64,000 bases of DNA from an uncultured Flavobacteriaceae bacterium (GTDB taxonomy: Bacteria; Bacteroidota; Bacteroidia; Flavobacteriales; Flavobacteriaceae): positions 434,001 through 498,000 of the forward strand of contig CANLUS010000001.1 of the NCBI GenBank assembly GCA_947494325.1. Direction: 5' to 3'. Both the position numbers and the translations under genes were made by a program. Positions 7,453-16,455 of this stretch are shown here, in pieces (the first letter of the stretch is position 1; every line of letters starts with the position of its first letter). Below the pieces are notes generated by a model. It was not told the DNA's origin. It worked only from the letters and a program-made list of their open reading frames with translations, and did not search any database.

Positions 7453-8064
7453 ATGACATTAGACACCAAATCAAGCAATACTAAAGGTAAATTAATCGTA
7501 TTTTCGGCACCTTCAGGCTCTGGTAAAACCACAATTGTGCGCCATTTATTAGGCATTGATTACTTGAATTTAGAATTTTCTATTTCGGCCACCTCACGAG
7601 AAAAAAGAGGCGAAGAAATTCATGGAAAAGATTATTATTACCTCTCAACGAAGGAGTTTAAAAGTCATATCAAAAATGATGATTTTTTAGAATGGGAAGA
7701 AGTCTATCGTGACAATTTTTATGGCACCCTCAAAACAGAAGTCGAGCGTATTTGGGCTTTGGGAAAACATGTTATTTTCGATATCGATGTAGCTGGTGGT
7801 TTACGTATCAAAAAGAAATTCCCAGAAGAGACCTTAGCTGTTTTTGTAAAACCTCCGAGTGTTGATGAGTTAAAAATTCGCCTCAAAAAGCGAAAAACAG
7901 AAAGTGAAGACAAAATCAATATGCGCATTGCCAAAGCGTCCATAGAATTAGCCACGGCCCCTCAGTTTGATAAAATCATTAAAAACTATGATTTAGCAGT
8001 CGCATTAGAAGAAGCAGAAACCTTGGTGGCGGACTTTGTTGGTGTGAAAAAAAAAGAAAAATGA
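7453..8064 (+). CDS. gmk: Guanylate kinase
   Basis: 203 residues with the Walker A loop SAPSGSGKTT (residues 18-27), the GMP-binding stretch FSISATSREKRGEEIHGKDY and the lid region with RLKKRKTES. It phosphorylates GMP to GDP in the cytoplasm. Length is normal. The stop overlaps the nadD start (ATGA), showing translational coupling. Confidence 0.96.
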   Translation: MTLDTKSSNTKGKLIVFSAPSGSGKTTIVRHLLGIDYLNLEFSISATSREKRGEEIHGKDYYYLSTKEFKSHIKNDDFLEWEEVYRDNFYGTLKTEVERIWALGKHVIFDIDVAGGLRIKKKFPEETLAVFVKPPSVDELKIRLKKRKTESEDKINMRIAKASIELATAPQFDKIIKNYDLAVALEEAETLVADFVGVKKKEK

Positions 8065-8645
8065 ATATAGGCCTGTATTTTGGTACCTTCAACCCTATTC
8101 ATGTAGGGCATTTGGTGATTGCCAATCATATGGTTGAGTTTTCTGACCTTGATGAAATCTGGATGGTTGTAACGCCGCATAATCCATTTAAAAAGAAATC
8201 TTCGTTATTGGCCGATAATCATCGGTTACAACTAGTACAGATAGCAACAGATGATTACCCAAAGCTCAAAGCCTCAAATATTGAATTCAAACTACCACAG
8301 CCTAATTATACCGTACATACCTTAGCACATATTTCAGAAAAGTATCCTGAACATCAGTTCAACTTGATTATGGGGCAGGATAATTTGAGCTCGTTTCACA
8401 AGTGGAAGAATTATGAAGTCATTCTAGAGAATCACAATATCTACGTGTATCCCCGAAAGCATGAAGACAGTGTTCAAAAAACGCAATTCGATGACCATCA
8501 AAAGATTCACAAGGTAGACGCACCCATTATGGAAATTTCGTCAACGTTTATCCGTAAAGGGATTGGCAATAAGAAAAACATGCAAGCCCTTTTGCCCTGC
8601 AAAGTTTGGCAATATATTGATGAAATGAATTTTTATAAGAGCTAA
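8061..8645 (+). CDS. nadD: Nicotinate-nucleotide adenylyltransferase
   Basis: 194 residues of the nucleotidyltransferase superfamily with GTFNPIHVGH at residues 8-17 (HxGH) and the C-terminal ISSTFIRKGI motif. It forms deamido-NAD from nicotinate mononucleotide and ATP. Overlaps gmk by four bases. Confidence 0.95.
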   Translation: MNIGLYFGTFNPIHVGHLVIANHMVEFSDLDEIWMVVTPHNPFKKKSSLLADNHRLQLVQIATDDYPKLKASNIEFKLPQPNYTVHTLAHISEKYPEHQFNLIMGQDNLSSFHKWKNYEVILENHNIYVYPRKHEDSVQKTQFDDHQKIHKVDAPIMEISSTFIRKGIGNKKNMQALLPCKVWQYIDEMNFYKS

Positions 8646-8803
8646 CGGATTAACAAACTTTTCCAGAAAGGAATTGGCGATTCTTTGTTTATTTTTTTGT
8701 TTTTTTTACTCTATAACTACAGGATGCACTTTCCTAAAAAAATAGGTATCAGAGTTATTTATTTGCTCTAAAAAATAAATAGTATCCTTTGATTGCATTC
8801 TTG

Positions 8804-9307
8804 CTAATTATTTTTAACGAATCGAATATTGGTATTATTATTCGCTTTTTCTATCGATACTTCAATTCTATATGTATCTTTAGTCCATATAATTAAATCA
8901 GGCGCATCCTTGAAGGAACAATTTATCATTGTAGATGTGTAAGAAGATATTTCAGTACCATTTAAACCTTCAACATGTTCAGATTTTATCAATTTGCCTC
9001 TTTTTAAAATATCACTAGGGGCTCCATATTTTTTTATGATTTTTTCATAAAAAACTGTATCTAATAATTTTCTATAATTTACTGAAATAGCTTTGACAAT
9101 ATCGTTCTCATCAGTTGTAGCTCCCAAGGTTTTAAATTTATATTCTAAAAAGTTAAAGTCAGATTCAATTTCATAAATTCTAGTATTATCTTTATCAATA
9201 CTTAGCCAAGGGTTAGAGAAAAAATTGATATGTTCGCTAAGAATTTTTTCGGGGTTACTTTGAATCATCTGTAAAACTAGTATAAATTTAATGTATAGTA
9301 AAATCAT
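8804..9307 (-). CDS. Hypothetical protein downstream of a large lipoprotein
   Basis: About 168 residues, not recognised. It begins with a short hydrophobic stretch (MILLYIKFILVLQ) or, with a later Met, at MIQSNPEKIL. The rest is a mixed alpha/beta, charged protein ending in VKNN. The start at 9307 is chosen because the frame further upstream would overlap the neighbour; this start is 11 bases after the stop of the preceding lipoprotein gene on the same strand, suggesting co-transcription. It could be a partner of the lipoprotein, but no family supports this. Confidence 0.55.
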   Translation of the reverse strand: MILLYIKFILVLQMIQSNPEKILSEHINFFSNPWLSIDKDNTRIYEIESDFNFLEYKFKTLGATTDENDIVKAISVNYRKLLDTVFYEKIIKKYGAPSDILKRGKLIKSEHVEGLNGTEISSYTSTMINCSFKDAPDLIIWTKDTYRIEVSIEKANNNTNIRFVKNN

Positions 9308-9318
9308 TCCATCTAATT

Positions 9319-10623
9319 TTAAATATCGCAGTTTCCAGTACTTATTACATTGGTTCGATAAAGTGATGGTGTTCCAACAAAGTCCCATAGGTCATTAGTC
9401 GAAACATTACCATTTATAAGTAACATCCGTTTCTTAATATTTTCATAAACTAGTTGATGTATTACAAGTTCATTTTTAGTAGGATTTGCAGCCCAATATT
9501 CTCTTGTGTCATCAAAGGCTCTATTAATTGCCTTTGCCGTTTCCGTAGCAGATCTTCCATTTGTCCAGTATGATGGCATATTAAAATACATGGTAGGAAA
9601 TTGAATTTCAAGCCTATGTTCAACCCTTCCTCTACTGCGATTTTCCCATGTATAAAAAGTATGATGCATTCCAAAAACTGCTGCTATTTTTTGACCATGT
9701 CGATTCGCATATTCAAAACTTGAGCAATGAGGATAAGGCCAAGCTACATTTGATTCATCAACACACTCACCATCTTCATTAACAACTTTCCCTTCACCAA
9801 CACAAACTTCAGCACATTCTCCATTTTCGTCTAAAACGGTACCTTCACCACAGGTTGTTTCTTCTTGATCCTCAGATGTATTGCTTGCATTACTACTTCC
9901 GCCTCCGCCAGTATAATTCCAATCTGTGTTTTCTTCTTCGTTATGATGATCATAAGAGTAAATGTATTGTACTGAAACAAGCCCCCCCTCCGTAGGTTGT
10001 TGTGTCGCCTGAATAGTAACCTCACCTATTTCTTGAACTGAACAAATTATGCACTCGTTTGGGGCACTTGCGCAAATACCATGAGTAACACAACTTGTTT
10101 CTGTCTTATAATTCGCATAAGTAGATTTAGAACTTGAATTCTCCTTAACGAATTGTGTTATAAAAACATTATCTTCTACTCGATAGCCATTTTTAAAATT
10201 ACCTTCTAGGTCTGTAATCATTATTTCGCCAGAAAAATTAGATTGGGTACTTTCTGGATTTGGATATAAGGCAAAAAGAACACTTTCTATTGTTCCATTT
10301 ATATTCAACAATAAAACTCTACTATAATGATTATTATAATTTGTGGTCGCAGGTATTACCATCAACTTTTCAGAACTGTTCGATAATTCTTCATAATCTA
10401 TCAAATTAGTATCAAATTCTAGACCAATATTATTTGACTTGGCAAAAAGTTCATCATTTTGTTTTGTAAGTAAAAAATCTTTCGCCTCAGAGATACTCAC
10501 AGTTTTAAAAATTTCTTGTTTGATGTCTTCTAAGAATACCGCATTTCCTTTTTCACAATTCGTCAATAAAAAAAAGGGCAGTAGGCATACTGCAAGCACT
10601 AAAAGTCTTGGATATAATTTCAT
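9319..10623 (-). CDS. Large lipoprotein with cysteine-containing repeats
   Basis: 434 residues with a lipoprotein signal ending LLTNC. The first ~190 residues are a secreted domain of unknown type. A middle segment has a Gly-rich linker and two short repeats of the form C-x-GEG-x-V-x(2)-x-GEC (about 255-292). The C-terminal ~140 residues (from PYPHCSSFEYANRHG) form a separate globular domain rich in aromatic residues. I do not recognise the family. The short downstream gene lies only 11 bases away. Surface location is likely; function unknown. Confidence 0.7.
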   Translation of the reverse strand: MKLYPRLLVLAVCLLPFFLLTNCEKGNAVFLEDIKQEIFKTVSISEAKDFLLTKQNDELFAKSNNIGLEFDTNLIDYEELSNSSEKLMVIPATTNYNNHYSRVLLLNINGTIESVLFALYPNPESTQSNFSGEIMITDLEGNFKNGYRVEDNVFITQFVKENSSSKSTYANYKTETSCVTHGICASAPNECIICSVQEIGEVTIQATQQPTEGGLVSVQYIYSYDHHNEEENTDWNYTGGGGSSNASNTSEDQEETTCGEGTVLDENGECAEVCVGEGKVVNEDGECVDESNVAWPYPHCSSFEYANRHGQKIAAVFGMHHTFYTWENRSRGRVEHRLEIQFPTMYFNMPSYWTNGRSATETAKAINRAFDDTREYWAANPTKNELVIHQLVYENIKKRMLLINGNVSTNDLWDFVGTPSLYRTNVISTGNCDI

Positions 10624-10755
10624 AGCAAATTGTTGATTTATTAAGTTTTTATAAAACTAGCTAAAAAAATCCGTTAAAAAAATAGTGGTTTTTGGGTATA
10701 TTTTATTCGACTCATTTTTACCCGTTTGACAGTACACAAACTAAAATTTACATTG

Positions 10756-10763
10756 TATATTTG
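10756..10763 (+). promoter_or_regulatory. -7 box TATATTTG
   Basis: Exact TAnnTTTG match 12 bases before the ATG of the M23 peptidase gene at 10776. Confidence 0.55.
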
Positions 10764-10775
10764 TTCTAATAGGAA

Positions 10776-11639
10776 ATGGCAAAAAACAGCAAACAACAAA
10801 ATAAACTTAAAGAGAAACTCACCTTTAAATATCGATTGGTAGTCTTAAATGAGGACACCTTCGAAGAGCGTTTTTCTTTTAAACTCAACCGACTCAATGT
10901 ATTTGTTTTTGGCAGTGTTTCGGCTATTTTACTAGTAAGCCTAACCGCTTTTTTAATTGCGTTTACGCCGCTCCGGGAATACATACCAGGCTATTCTTCG
11001 TCTAAATTAAAAAAGCAAGCAACAGACTTAGTATATCAAGTAGATTCTTTAGAGCAACAGTTGGCCGTTAATGATGTATATATTCAAAATATTCGTAAAG
11101 TTCTGACCGGAAAAATTAAAGACGTTACCGTAAACAAAGATTCTATTGCAGAGCAACTTCGTATCGAAGATGCAGATTTAGAACCAACGCCGATTGATTC
11201 AGCCTTTAGACAACAAGTTGAACGTGAAGATCGGTTTTCAGTTTTTGAAAAAGCGACAAAGAAGACTGATTTGGTTTTTTCTTCTCCAGTGAAAGGTCAG
11301 ATTTCAGATTTATACAATCCGAAAGAAAAGCATTACGCTATTGATATCGCTGTTAAAAAAGGCACGCCTATCAAAGCCGCTGCCGATGGTACTGTCATTT
11401 TTACAGGTTTTACAGCCGATACTGGATTTGTGATTATTTTAGAGCATCCTAAGAATTTCATTACCGTTTATAAACACAATGAGACCATTCACAAAGAACA
11501 AGGAGATTTGGTAAAGTCTGGTGAGGTTATTGGCATTGCTGGCTCTACAGGCACCTTATCTACAGGGCCTCATTTACATTTTGAGTTATGGAACGACGGG
11601 TTTCCTATCAATCCGATTAATTATATAGATTTCGAATAA
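10776..11639 (+). CDS. M23 (LytM-type) peptidoglycan endopeptidase, membrane-anchored
   Basis: 287 residues: a cytoplasmic N-terminus, one transmembrane segment (about 46-66, VFVFGSVSAILLVSLTAF), a coiled-coil-like region, and a C-terminal M23 domain. Metal ligands are present: H186 and D190 in HYAID and H268 in HLHFE (266-270), so it should be an active zinc endopeptidase acting on peptidoglycan cross-links. It is followed after three bases by the GH3 gene, a frequent arrangement in Flavobacteriia. Confidence 0.9.
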   Translation: MAKNSKQQNKLKEKLTFKYRLVVLNEDTFEERFSFKLNRLNVFVFGSVSAILLVSLTAFLIAFTPLREYIPGYSSSKLKKQATDLVYQVDSLEQQLAVNDVYIQNIRKVLTGKIKDVTVNKDSIAEQLRIEDADLEPTPIDSAFRQQVEREDRFSVFEKATKKTDLVFSSPVKGQISDLYNPKEKHYAIDIAVKKGTPIKAAADGTVIFTGFTADTGFVIILEHPKNFITVYKHNETIHKEQGDLVKSGEVIGIAGSTGTLSTGPHLHFELWNDGFPINPINYIDFE

Positions 11640-11642
11640 GTA

Positions 11643-13139
11643 ATGAACACAAAATCTATTCTTGCCAAACCTTTTGCGAAAGCCATTCAGAAACGTGTTT
11701 ATAAATGGGCCTCGAATCCAGTGAAAACGCAAGAAAAAGTATTTAAAAAGTTAATCAAGCAAGCCGCTAAGACTAAATTTGGTCGAGATCATAGATACAA
11801 TCAAATTACATCTCACAGCGATTTTATAAAAAACGTTCCCGTAAGAGATTATGAAGGTTTAAAGAGTTATATCGAACTCATTTTAAAAGGGCAACGTGAT
11901 GTTTTATGGAAAGGAATGCCCTTGTATTTCGCCAAAACCTCCGGCACTACCTCTGGCGCCAAATATATTCCTTTAACCAAAGCTTCTATGCCTTGCCATA
12001 CCAAAGCGGCCAGAAACGCTTTATTGCTTTATATTGCAGAAACAGGCAATGCCGATTTTGTAAATGGGAAACTGATTTTTTTACAAGGAAGTCCAATTAT
12101 CGATGAGAAAGATGGGATAAAAACGGGGCGACTTTCTGGTATCGTCGCTCATTATGTCCCCAATTATCTGCAAAGTAATCGCATGCCAAGTTGGGAAACC
12201 AATTGTATTGAAGACTGGGAAACCAAAGTAAATGCTATCGTTGAAGAAACGGTCAATGAAGATATGACACTCATAAGTGGCATTCCTTCATGGGTGCAAA
12301 TGTATTTCGAAAAATTACAGGCAAAAACAGGTAAAAACATCAGCGATATTTTTCCGAATTTTAATTTGTTTGTTTATGGAGGTGTGAATTATGAACCTTA
12401 TCGGAAAAAGTTTGAAAATATGATTGGCAAGCGCGTAGATTCTATTGAGTTATTTCCAGCCTCTGAGGGTTTCTTTGCTTATCAAGACAAACAAGCTGAA
12501 AAAGGGATGCTATTGCTCTTAAATAATGGTATCTTTTATGAATTTATCAAGGCCGATGACTTTTATAATGAGAATCCAACTAGGATAACAATAGGAGAGG
12601 TTGAATTGGGTGTCAATTACGTACTCATTATTTCGACCAATGCAGGTTTATGGGCCTATAATATTGGCGATACCGTGGCGTTTACCTCTTTAAAACCATA
12701 TCGTATTATTGTTACAGGACGTATCAAACATTTTATCTCGGCTTTTGGCGAACACGTGATTGCCAAAGAAGTAGAATATGCATTGCAAGCAGCAACCACA
12801 GGCACTTCGATTTCTGTGAGTGAATTTACTGTGGCCCCGCAAACAAATCCGGCCAGCGGATTGCCTTATCATGAGTGGTTTATCGACTTCGAAAAAGAAC
12901 CGCCCAATATGAAAGGTTTTATCAATAAAATTGATGATGCCATGCAAGAACAGAATTCTTATTATTTTGACTTAATCGAAGGGAAAGTATTAAGACCACT
13001 TGTTGTCGCAAAGGTTCAAAAAGATGGGTTTAGAAGATATATGAAATCCATAGGCAAATTGGGCGGCCAAAACAAAGTTCCTAGATTATCGAATGATAGA
13101 AAAATAGCAGATGGGTTGCAGCAATTTTTAATAAAATAA
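11643..13139 (+). CDS. GH3 auxin-responsive-promoter family acyl-adenylating enzyme
   Basis: 498 residues with the GH3 signatures FAKTSGTTSGAKYIPLT (nucleotide-binding loop), NLFVYGGVNYEPY and ELFPASEGFFAYQ. In plants GH3 enzymes adenylate small acids and join them to amino acids; the role of the conserved bacterial group is not established. Located directly after the M23 gene and five bases before the MOSC gene, so one transcript is likely. Confidence 0.88.
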   Translation: MNTKSILAKPFAKAIQKRVYKWASNPVKTQEKVFKKLIKQAAKTKFGRDHRYNQITSHSDFIKNVPVRDYEGLKSYIELILKGQRDVLWKGMPLYFAKTSGTTSGAKYIPLTKASMPCHTKAARNALLLYIAETGNADFVNGKLIFLQGSPIIDEKDGIKTGRLSGIVAHYVPNYLQSNRMPSWETNCIEDWETKVNAIVEETVNEDMTLISGIPSWVQMYFEKLQAKTGKNISDIFPNFNLFVYGGVNYEPYRKKFENMIGKRVDSIELFPASEGFFAYQDKQAEKGMLLLLNNGIFYEFIKADDFYNENPTRITIGEVELGVNYVLIISTNAGLWAYNIGDTVAFTSLKPYRIIVTGRIKHFISAFGEHVIAKEVEYALQAATTGTSISVSEFTVAPQTNPASGLPYHEWFIDFEKEPPNMKGFINKIDDAMQEQNSYYFDLIEGKVLRPLVVAKVQKDGFRRYMKSIGKLGGQNKVPRLSNDRKIADGLQQFLIK

Positions 13140-13143
13140 TTTC

Positions 13144-13701
13144 ATGAAAGTAGTTTCAGTTAATATAGGTGAACGCAAAAAAGTACAATGGAAAAATAAG
13201 GAATATACCACTGGTATTTTCAAATATCCTGTTGAAACGCCTATATTTCTAGATACAGAGGATGTGAGAGGAGATAATGTTGTGAATAGAATTTATCATG
13301 GTGGAGTATTACAAGCGGCATATGCCTATGGAGAGCAGCACTATGGCTATTGGAAAAAATTATATCCAGATCACGATTGGCACTACGGTATGTTTGGAGA
13401 AAACTTGACCATCACCAATTTAAACGAAGAAGAAATTCATGTAGGTAGTGTTTATCAATTGGGCGAGGCTAAAGTGGAGGTTACAAAACCCCGACAGCCA
13501 TGTTTAAAGTTAGGTATCCGATTTAATGATATGAAAATTATCAAGGAGTTTTGGAATTCTACTAAATGTGGACTTTATTTTAAAATTTTGGAAACAGGTA
13601 ATGTCAATAAAAATGCCACCTTGGAGTTGATTGAAAATAAACCTCAGAACATAACCATTGCCGAATTATACACTTCTAAGCGAGTGGAAAAAGGCATGTA
13701 A
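13144..13701 (+). CDS. MOSC domain protein
   Basis: 185 residues of the YiiM-like MOSC family with the conserved RIYHGGVLQAAYAY and FGENL segments and the cofactor-ligating cysteine in KPRQPCLKLG. MOSC proteins bind molybdenum cofactor and act as sulfurases or N-hydroxylamine reductases. It is four bases after the GH3 gene; no link to the moaDE genes at the window start is seen. Confidence 0.88.
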   Translation: MKVVSVNIGERKKVQWKNKEYTTGIFKYPVETPIFLDTEDVRGDNVVNRIYHGGVLQAAYAYGEQHYGYWKKLYPDHDWHYGMFGENLTITNLNEEEIHVGSVYQLGEAKVEVTKPRQPCLKLGIRFNDMKIIKEFWNSTKCGLYFKILETGNVNKNATLELIENKPQNITIAELYTSKRVEKGM

Positions 13702-13703
13702 CC

Positions 13704-14393
13704 TTAATTAGCTTCTGGAATCGGATATAATTTTGGTTCCTTAATTCCTTCTTTTTCTAGGTATTCTTTATTCATTCTAAAGTGATTTTCGGTCATACTA
13801 TTTAAATATTCTTGTAAGGTCTCCATCCCAAGTAGTTGCCTTCTTTTGTTGACATTTATGCTGTCTTCTAAGGCTTCTATATAGGCTTGTCCATAAGAAT
13901 TATAACTCACTTGGGTGCCATACAATTGTGGTTGATTGGTATTCTTTCGAACTCTATCTGTTAACAATCCAATATGATTTGCATCAGCATTCTTTTGTTC
14001 GACTTGTTCTTTTAATAATTTAAGTACTTCCGCTTGAAAACCAGGATCAAAATCGGCATGCTGTACCATTACCCAAAAATCAGATTCTCCACTTTCGCCA
14101 ACTAAATCATAGCCCGGGTATCCATGTATTTTAATCACACTATCCAATACACTTTTATGAACTCTACTCATACTATCTCTTACGACATACCATCCTTCCC
14201 AATTACCTTCATATTTCCCTTGTGGAATGCCTGCGTAATATTGGTCAATCTCGGTCATTTTTGCCAATTTATCTGCGAGTTTTTGATCGAATGTTATTTT
14301 TTTAACTTTCGTGTTGGTCGTTCTTTTTTCACATCCTACGAGCAAAAAGCATATGCATAGAAATAAGGAGGTCATTTTAATTGTACTTTTCAT
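13704..14393 (-). CDS. DUF6624-type lipoprotein
   Basis: About 229 residues with a lipoprotein signal (CFLLVGCEKR). The body (residues 35-225) has DQYYAG, VLDSVIKIHGYPGYDLVGE, AFxVMVQHAD-like and a C-terminal LEKEGI segment, resembling the DUF6624 family of unknown function. The start at 14393 is chosen over a longer frame because it places the signal peptide near the N-terminus. Converges with the MOSC gene, two bases apart. Confidence 0.72.
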   Translation of the reverse strand: MKSTIKMTSLFLCICFLLVGCEKRTTNTKVKKITFDQKLADKLAKMTEIDQYYAGIPQGKYEGNWEGWYVVRDSMSRVHKSVLDSVIKIHGYPGYDLVGESGESDFWVMVQHADFDPGFQAEVLKLLKEQVEQKNADANHIGLLTDRVRKNTNQPQLYGTQVSYNSYGQAYIEALEDSINVNKRRQLLGMETLQEYLNSMTENHFRMNKEYLEKEGIKEPKLYPIPEAN

Positions 14394-14476
14394 TTTAGTC
14401 GATCTGAGATGGATTACTAAATTAAACCTTTTTAAATTCTTAAAGTCATAGAACAAAACGCTAAAAAGTTAAAAAA

Positions 14477-14695
14477 ATGAAAAAGTTTGTATTCATAGTA
14501 TTTGGAATCACCATGTTATTCTTAGGAAATTCGTGCGTAGTACATTCGAGACCAGCGGCGAATTCTCGGGTAGTTGTAGTTAAAAAGGCGCCTAGAAATC
14601 ACAAAGTGGTGGTTGTAAAAGGACAACGTTATTATACTTGGAATGGTAAGTATTATAAGAAAACTAGAAAAGGGTATGTGATTACTCGAATATAA
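14477..14695 (+). CDS. Small basic lipoprotein-like protein
   Basis: 72 residues: a signal with FLGNSCVV as possible lipobox, then a Lys/Arg/Tyr-rich tail with KVVVVKGQRYYTWNGKYYKK, similar to short surface proteins of the DUF6515/RcnB-like sort. Function unknown. Followed immediately by a strong terminator. Confidence 0.65.
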   Translation: MKKFVFIVFGITMLFLGNSCVVHSRPAANSRVVVVKKAPRNHKVVVVKGQRYYTWNGKYYKKTRKGYVITRI

Positions 14696-14730
14696 AAAAA
14701 GCAGCCTCGAATAATCGAGGCTGCTTTTCT
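14694..14730. terminator. Bidirectional terminator
   Basis: GCAGCCTCGA (14701-14710) and TCGAGGCTGC (14715-14724) form a perfect 10-bp GC-rich stem with a 4-base loop, with A tract before and T tract after. It serves the small gene on plus and the DUF4412 gene on minus. Confidence 0.9.
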
Positions 14731-14750
14731 TTTACTTTTCTTATGCAAGA

Positions 14751-15422
14751 TTAGTCAATATCTGCTGGTTTTGGTTGAACCATTTTCTCGTATCCCTCAG
14801 GAATTGTCATTTCAAATTTACCATCGGCAACCTTTTCATCTTTTAATTCGGTTACTTCCATAGTAATTTTCATCGGCATTCCCCCTTGAGTCATATTCAT
14901 AATCATATACATTGGATATCCCTTTAACTTATCTCCCAACATTGCGCTATTTTGGGTTGGAGCTTTAATTTTCTCGGTCATATACATGGTCATTTTTACT
15001 TCAACACCCATATTTGATCCTTCAATATCATATCCTTTACAAACATATCCAACGATCGTTTTAGTTTTACCATTAGGTGTTACTTTTAATTTTTTACCAT
15101 CTTCTTCTGATGGTGTAACGTCTGTTTTGGTATACTTCTTACCTAACATTGGATTGTTAATCAATGCTAAGATTTTCTTAGTGTCATTATCTACAATGGT
15201 TGTTGTTTCTCCGGCCATTGGATTCTTCATCTCCGATCTCGATTTATTACCTTTGAAGTACGTTGTCATAGCCATATCTCCGATCATAGCTAATTGAGCA
15301 TTAACTTGTTCATTATCACTAGACATATTCATTTTCATTGTCATCACACCTTCTTTCATTTCTTTTTGAGCAAATACGTTTAAGCTCATAGAAATTAAAA
15401 ATAATAAGATAATTTTTTTCAT
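14751..15422 (-). CDS. Exported DUF4412 domain protein
   Basis: 223 residues with signal peptide (MKKIILLFLISMSLNVFAQ). The body is Met-rich, with MAMTTYFKGNKSRSEM, VCKGYDIEG and KLKGYPMYMIMNM, as in DUF4412 proteins of Bacteroidota, which are predicted beta-rich periplasmic proteins of unknown role. Single gene with the bidirectional terminator downstream. Confidence 0.8.
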   Translation of the reverse strand: MKKIILLFLISMSLNVFAQKEMKEGVMTMKMNMSSDNEQVNAQLAMIGDMAMTTYFKGNKSRSEMKNPMAGETTTIVDNDTKKILALINNPMLGKKYTKTDVTPSEEDGKKLKVTPNGKTKTIVGYVCKGYDIEGSNMGVEVKMTMYMTEKIKAPTQNSAMLGDKLKGYPMYMIMNMTQGGMPMKITMEVTELKDEKVADGKFEMTIPEGYEKMVQPKPADID

Positions 15423-15451
15423 TTTATTCGTTTTTTGATATTAATAAAAAA

Positions 15452-15483
15452 CCTCTATCACCAAATTTTATAGGCAATAGAGG
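15452..15483 (-). terminator. Terminator after mdh
   Basis: CCTCTAT (15452-15458) pairs with ATAGAGG (15477-15483) and an inner CC/GG pair extends it. On the minus strand it is followed by a T-rich run upstream of the DUF4412 gene. Confidence 0.5.
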
Positions 15484-15510
15484 CGTATTTTGGTTCTGTA
15501 AATATATACA

Positions 15511-16437
15511 TTATAATTCTAACAGACCGTTCGTTTTTTGTACTCCAGCAGCGCTTTCTTCTAAATGAGCTTTTTCAGCATCACTCAATGTTATATCTAC
15601 TATTTTTTCAATTCCGTTACGACCTAAAACTACAGGAACACCAATACAAAGGTCGGATAACCCATATTCTCCATCTAAATAGGTAGAACAAGGAAATATC
15701 TTTTTCTGATCGCAGGCAATAGCTTGTACTAAACCAGATACTGCTGCGCCAGGAGCATACCATGCTGAGGTACCTAACAATTTGGTAAGGGTAGCGCCAC
15801 CTACTTTTGTATCTTCTTTCACTTGCGTTAAGCGTTCTTCAGAAATAAATTCAGATACTGGTACAGAATTTCTAGTAGCTAAACGTGTTAAGGGTACCAT
15901 TCCTTTATCTGAATGACCTCCGATTACCATTCCGTCAACATCAGAGATTGGAGCTCCTAATGCTTCCGCCAAACGGTATTTAAAACGAGCTGAATCGAGA
16001 GCTCCACCCATACCTATAATTCTATTCTTCGGTAAATCTGTTGTTTTATGCACTAAATACGTCATGGTATCCATAGGATTCGAAACGACGATAATAATTG
16101 TATTTGGAGAATGTTCAATTAAACTTGAAGAAACAGACTTTACAATTCCTGCATTAATTCCTATTAGTTCTTCACGTGTCATTCCTGGTTTACGCGGAAT
16201 TCCAGATGTAATAACACAAATATCGCTATTTGCTGTTTTTGAATAATCACTTGTTGTGCCCGTTATTTTGGTGTCAAACCCATTTAAAGAAGCGGTCTGC
16301 ATCAAATCCATTGCTTTTCCTTCAGCGTATCCTTCTTTGATGTCTAATAGAACTACTTCTGATGCAAAATCTTTAATCGCAATATACTCGGCACAACTCG
16401 CACCTACAGCTCCTGCTCCTACAACTGTTACTTTCAT
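15511..16437 (-). CDS. mdh: Malate dehydrogenase
   Basis: 308 residues of the LDH-like MDH group: N-terminal GAGAVGASCAE NAD-binding loop, GIPRKPGMTREELI, VSNPMDTMTY, GMGGALDSARF and catalytic His in GGHSDKGM. It interconverts malate and oxaloacetate with NAD in the TCA cycle. Start and length are typical. It lies 18 bases after gyrB on the same strand. Confidence 0.96.
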   Translation of the reverse strand: MKVTVVGAGAVGASCAEYIAIKDFASEVVLLDIKEGYAEGKAMDLMQTASLNGFDTKITGTTSDYSKTANSDICVITSGIPRKPGMTREELIGINAGIVKSVSSSLIEHSPNTIIIVVSNPMDTMTYLVHKTTDLPKNRIIGMGGALDSARFKYRLAEALGAPISDVDGMVIGGHSDKGMVPLTRLATRNSVPVSEFISEERLTQVKEDTKVGGATLTKLLGTSAWYAPGAAVSGLVQAIACDQKKIFPCSTYLDGEYGLSDLCIGVPVVLGRNGIEKIVDITLSDAEKAHLEESAAGVQKTNGLLEL

Positions 16438-16455
16438 GTATTCTTTAATTTTTTA

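Noticed and set aside
8680-8720. T-rich run after nadD as a terminator
   Set aside because: No convincing stem precedes the T run.
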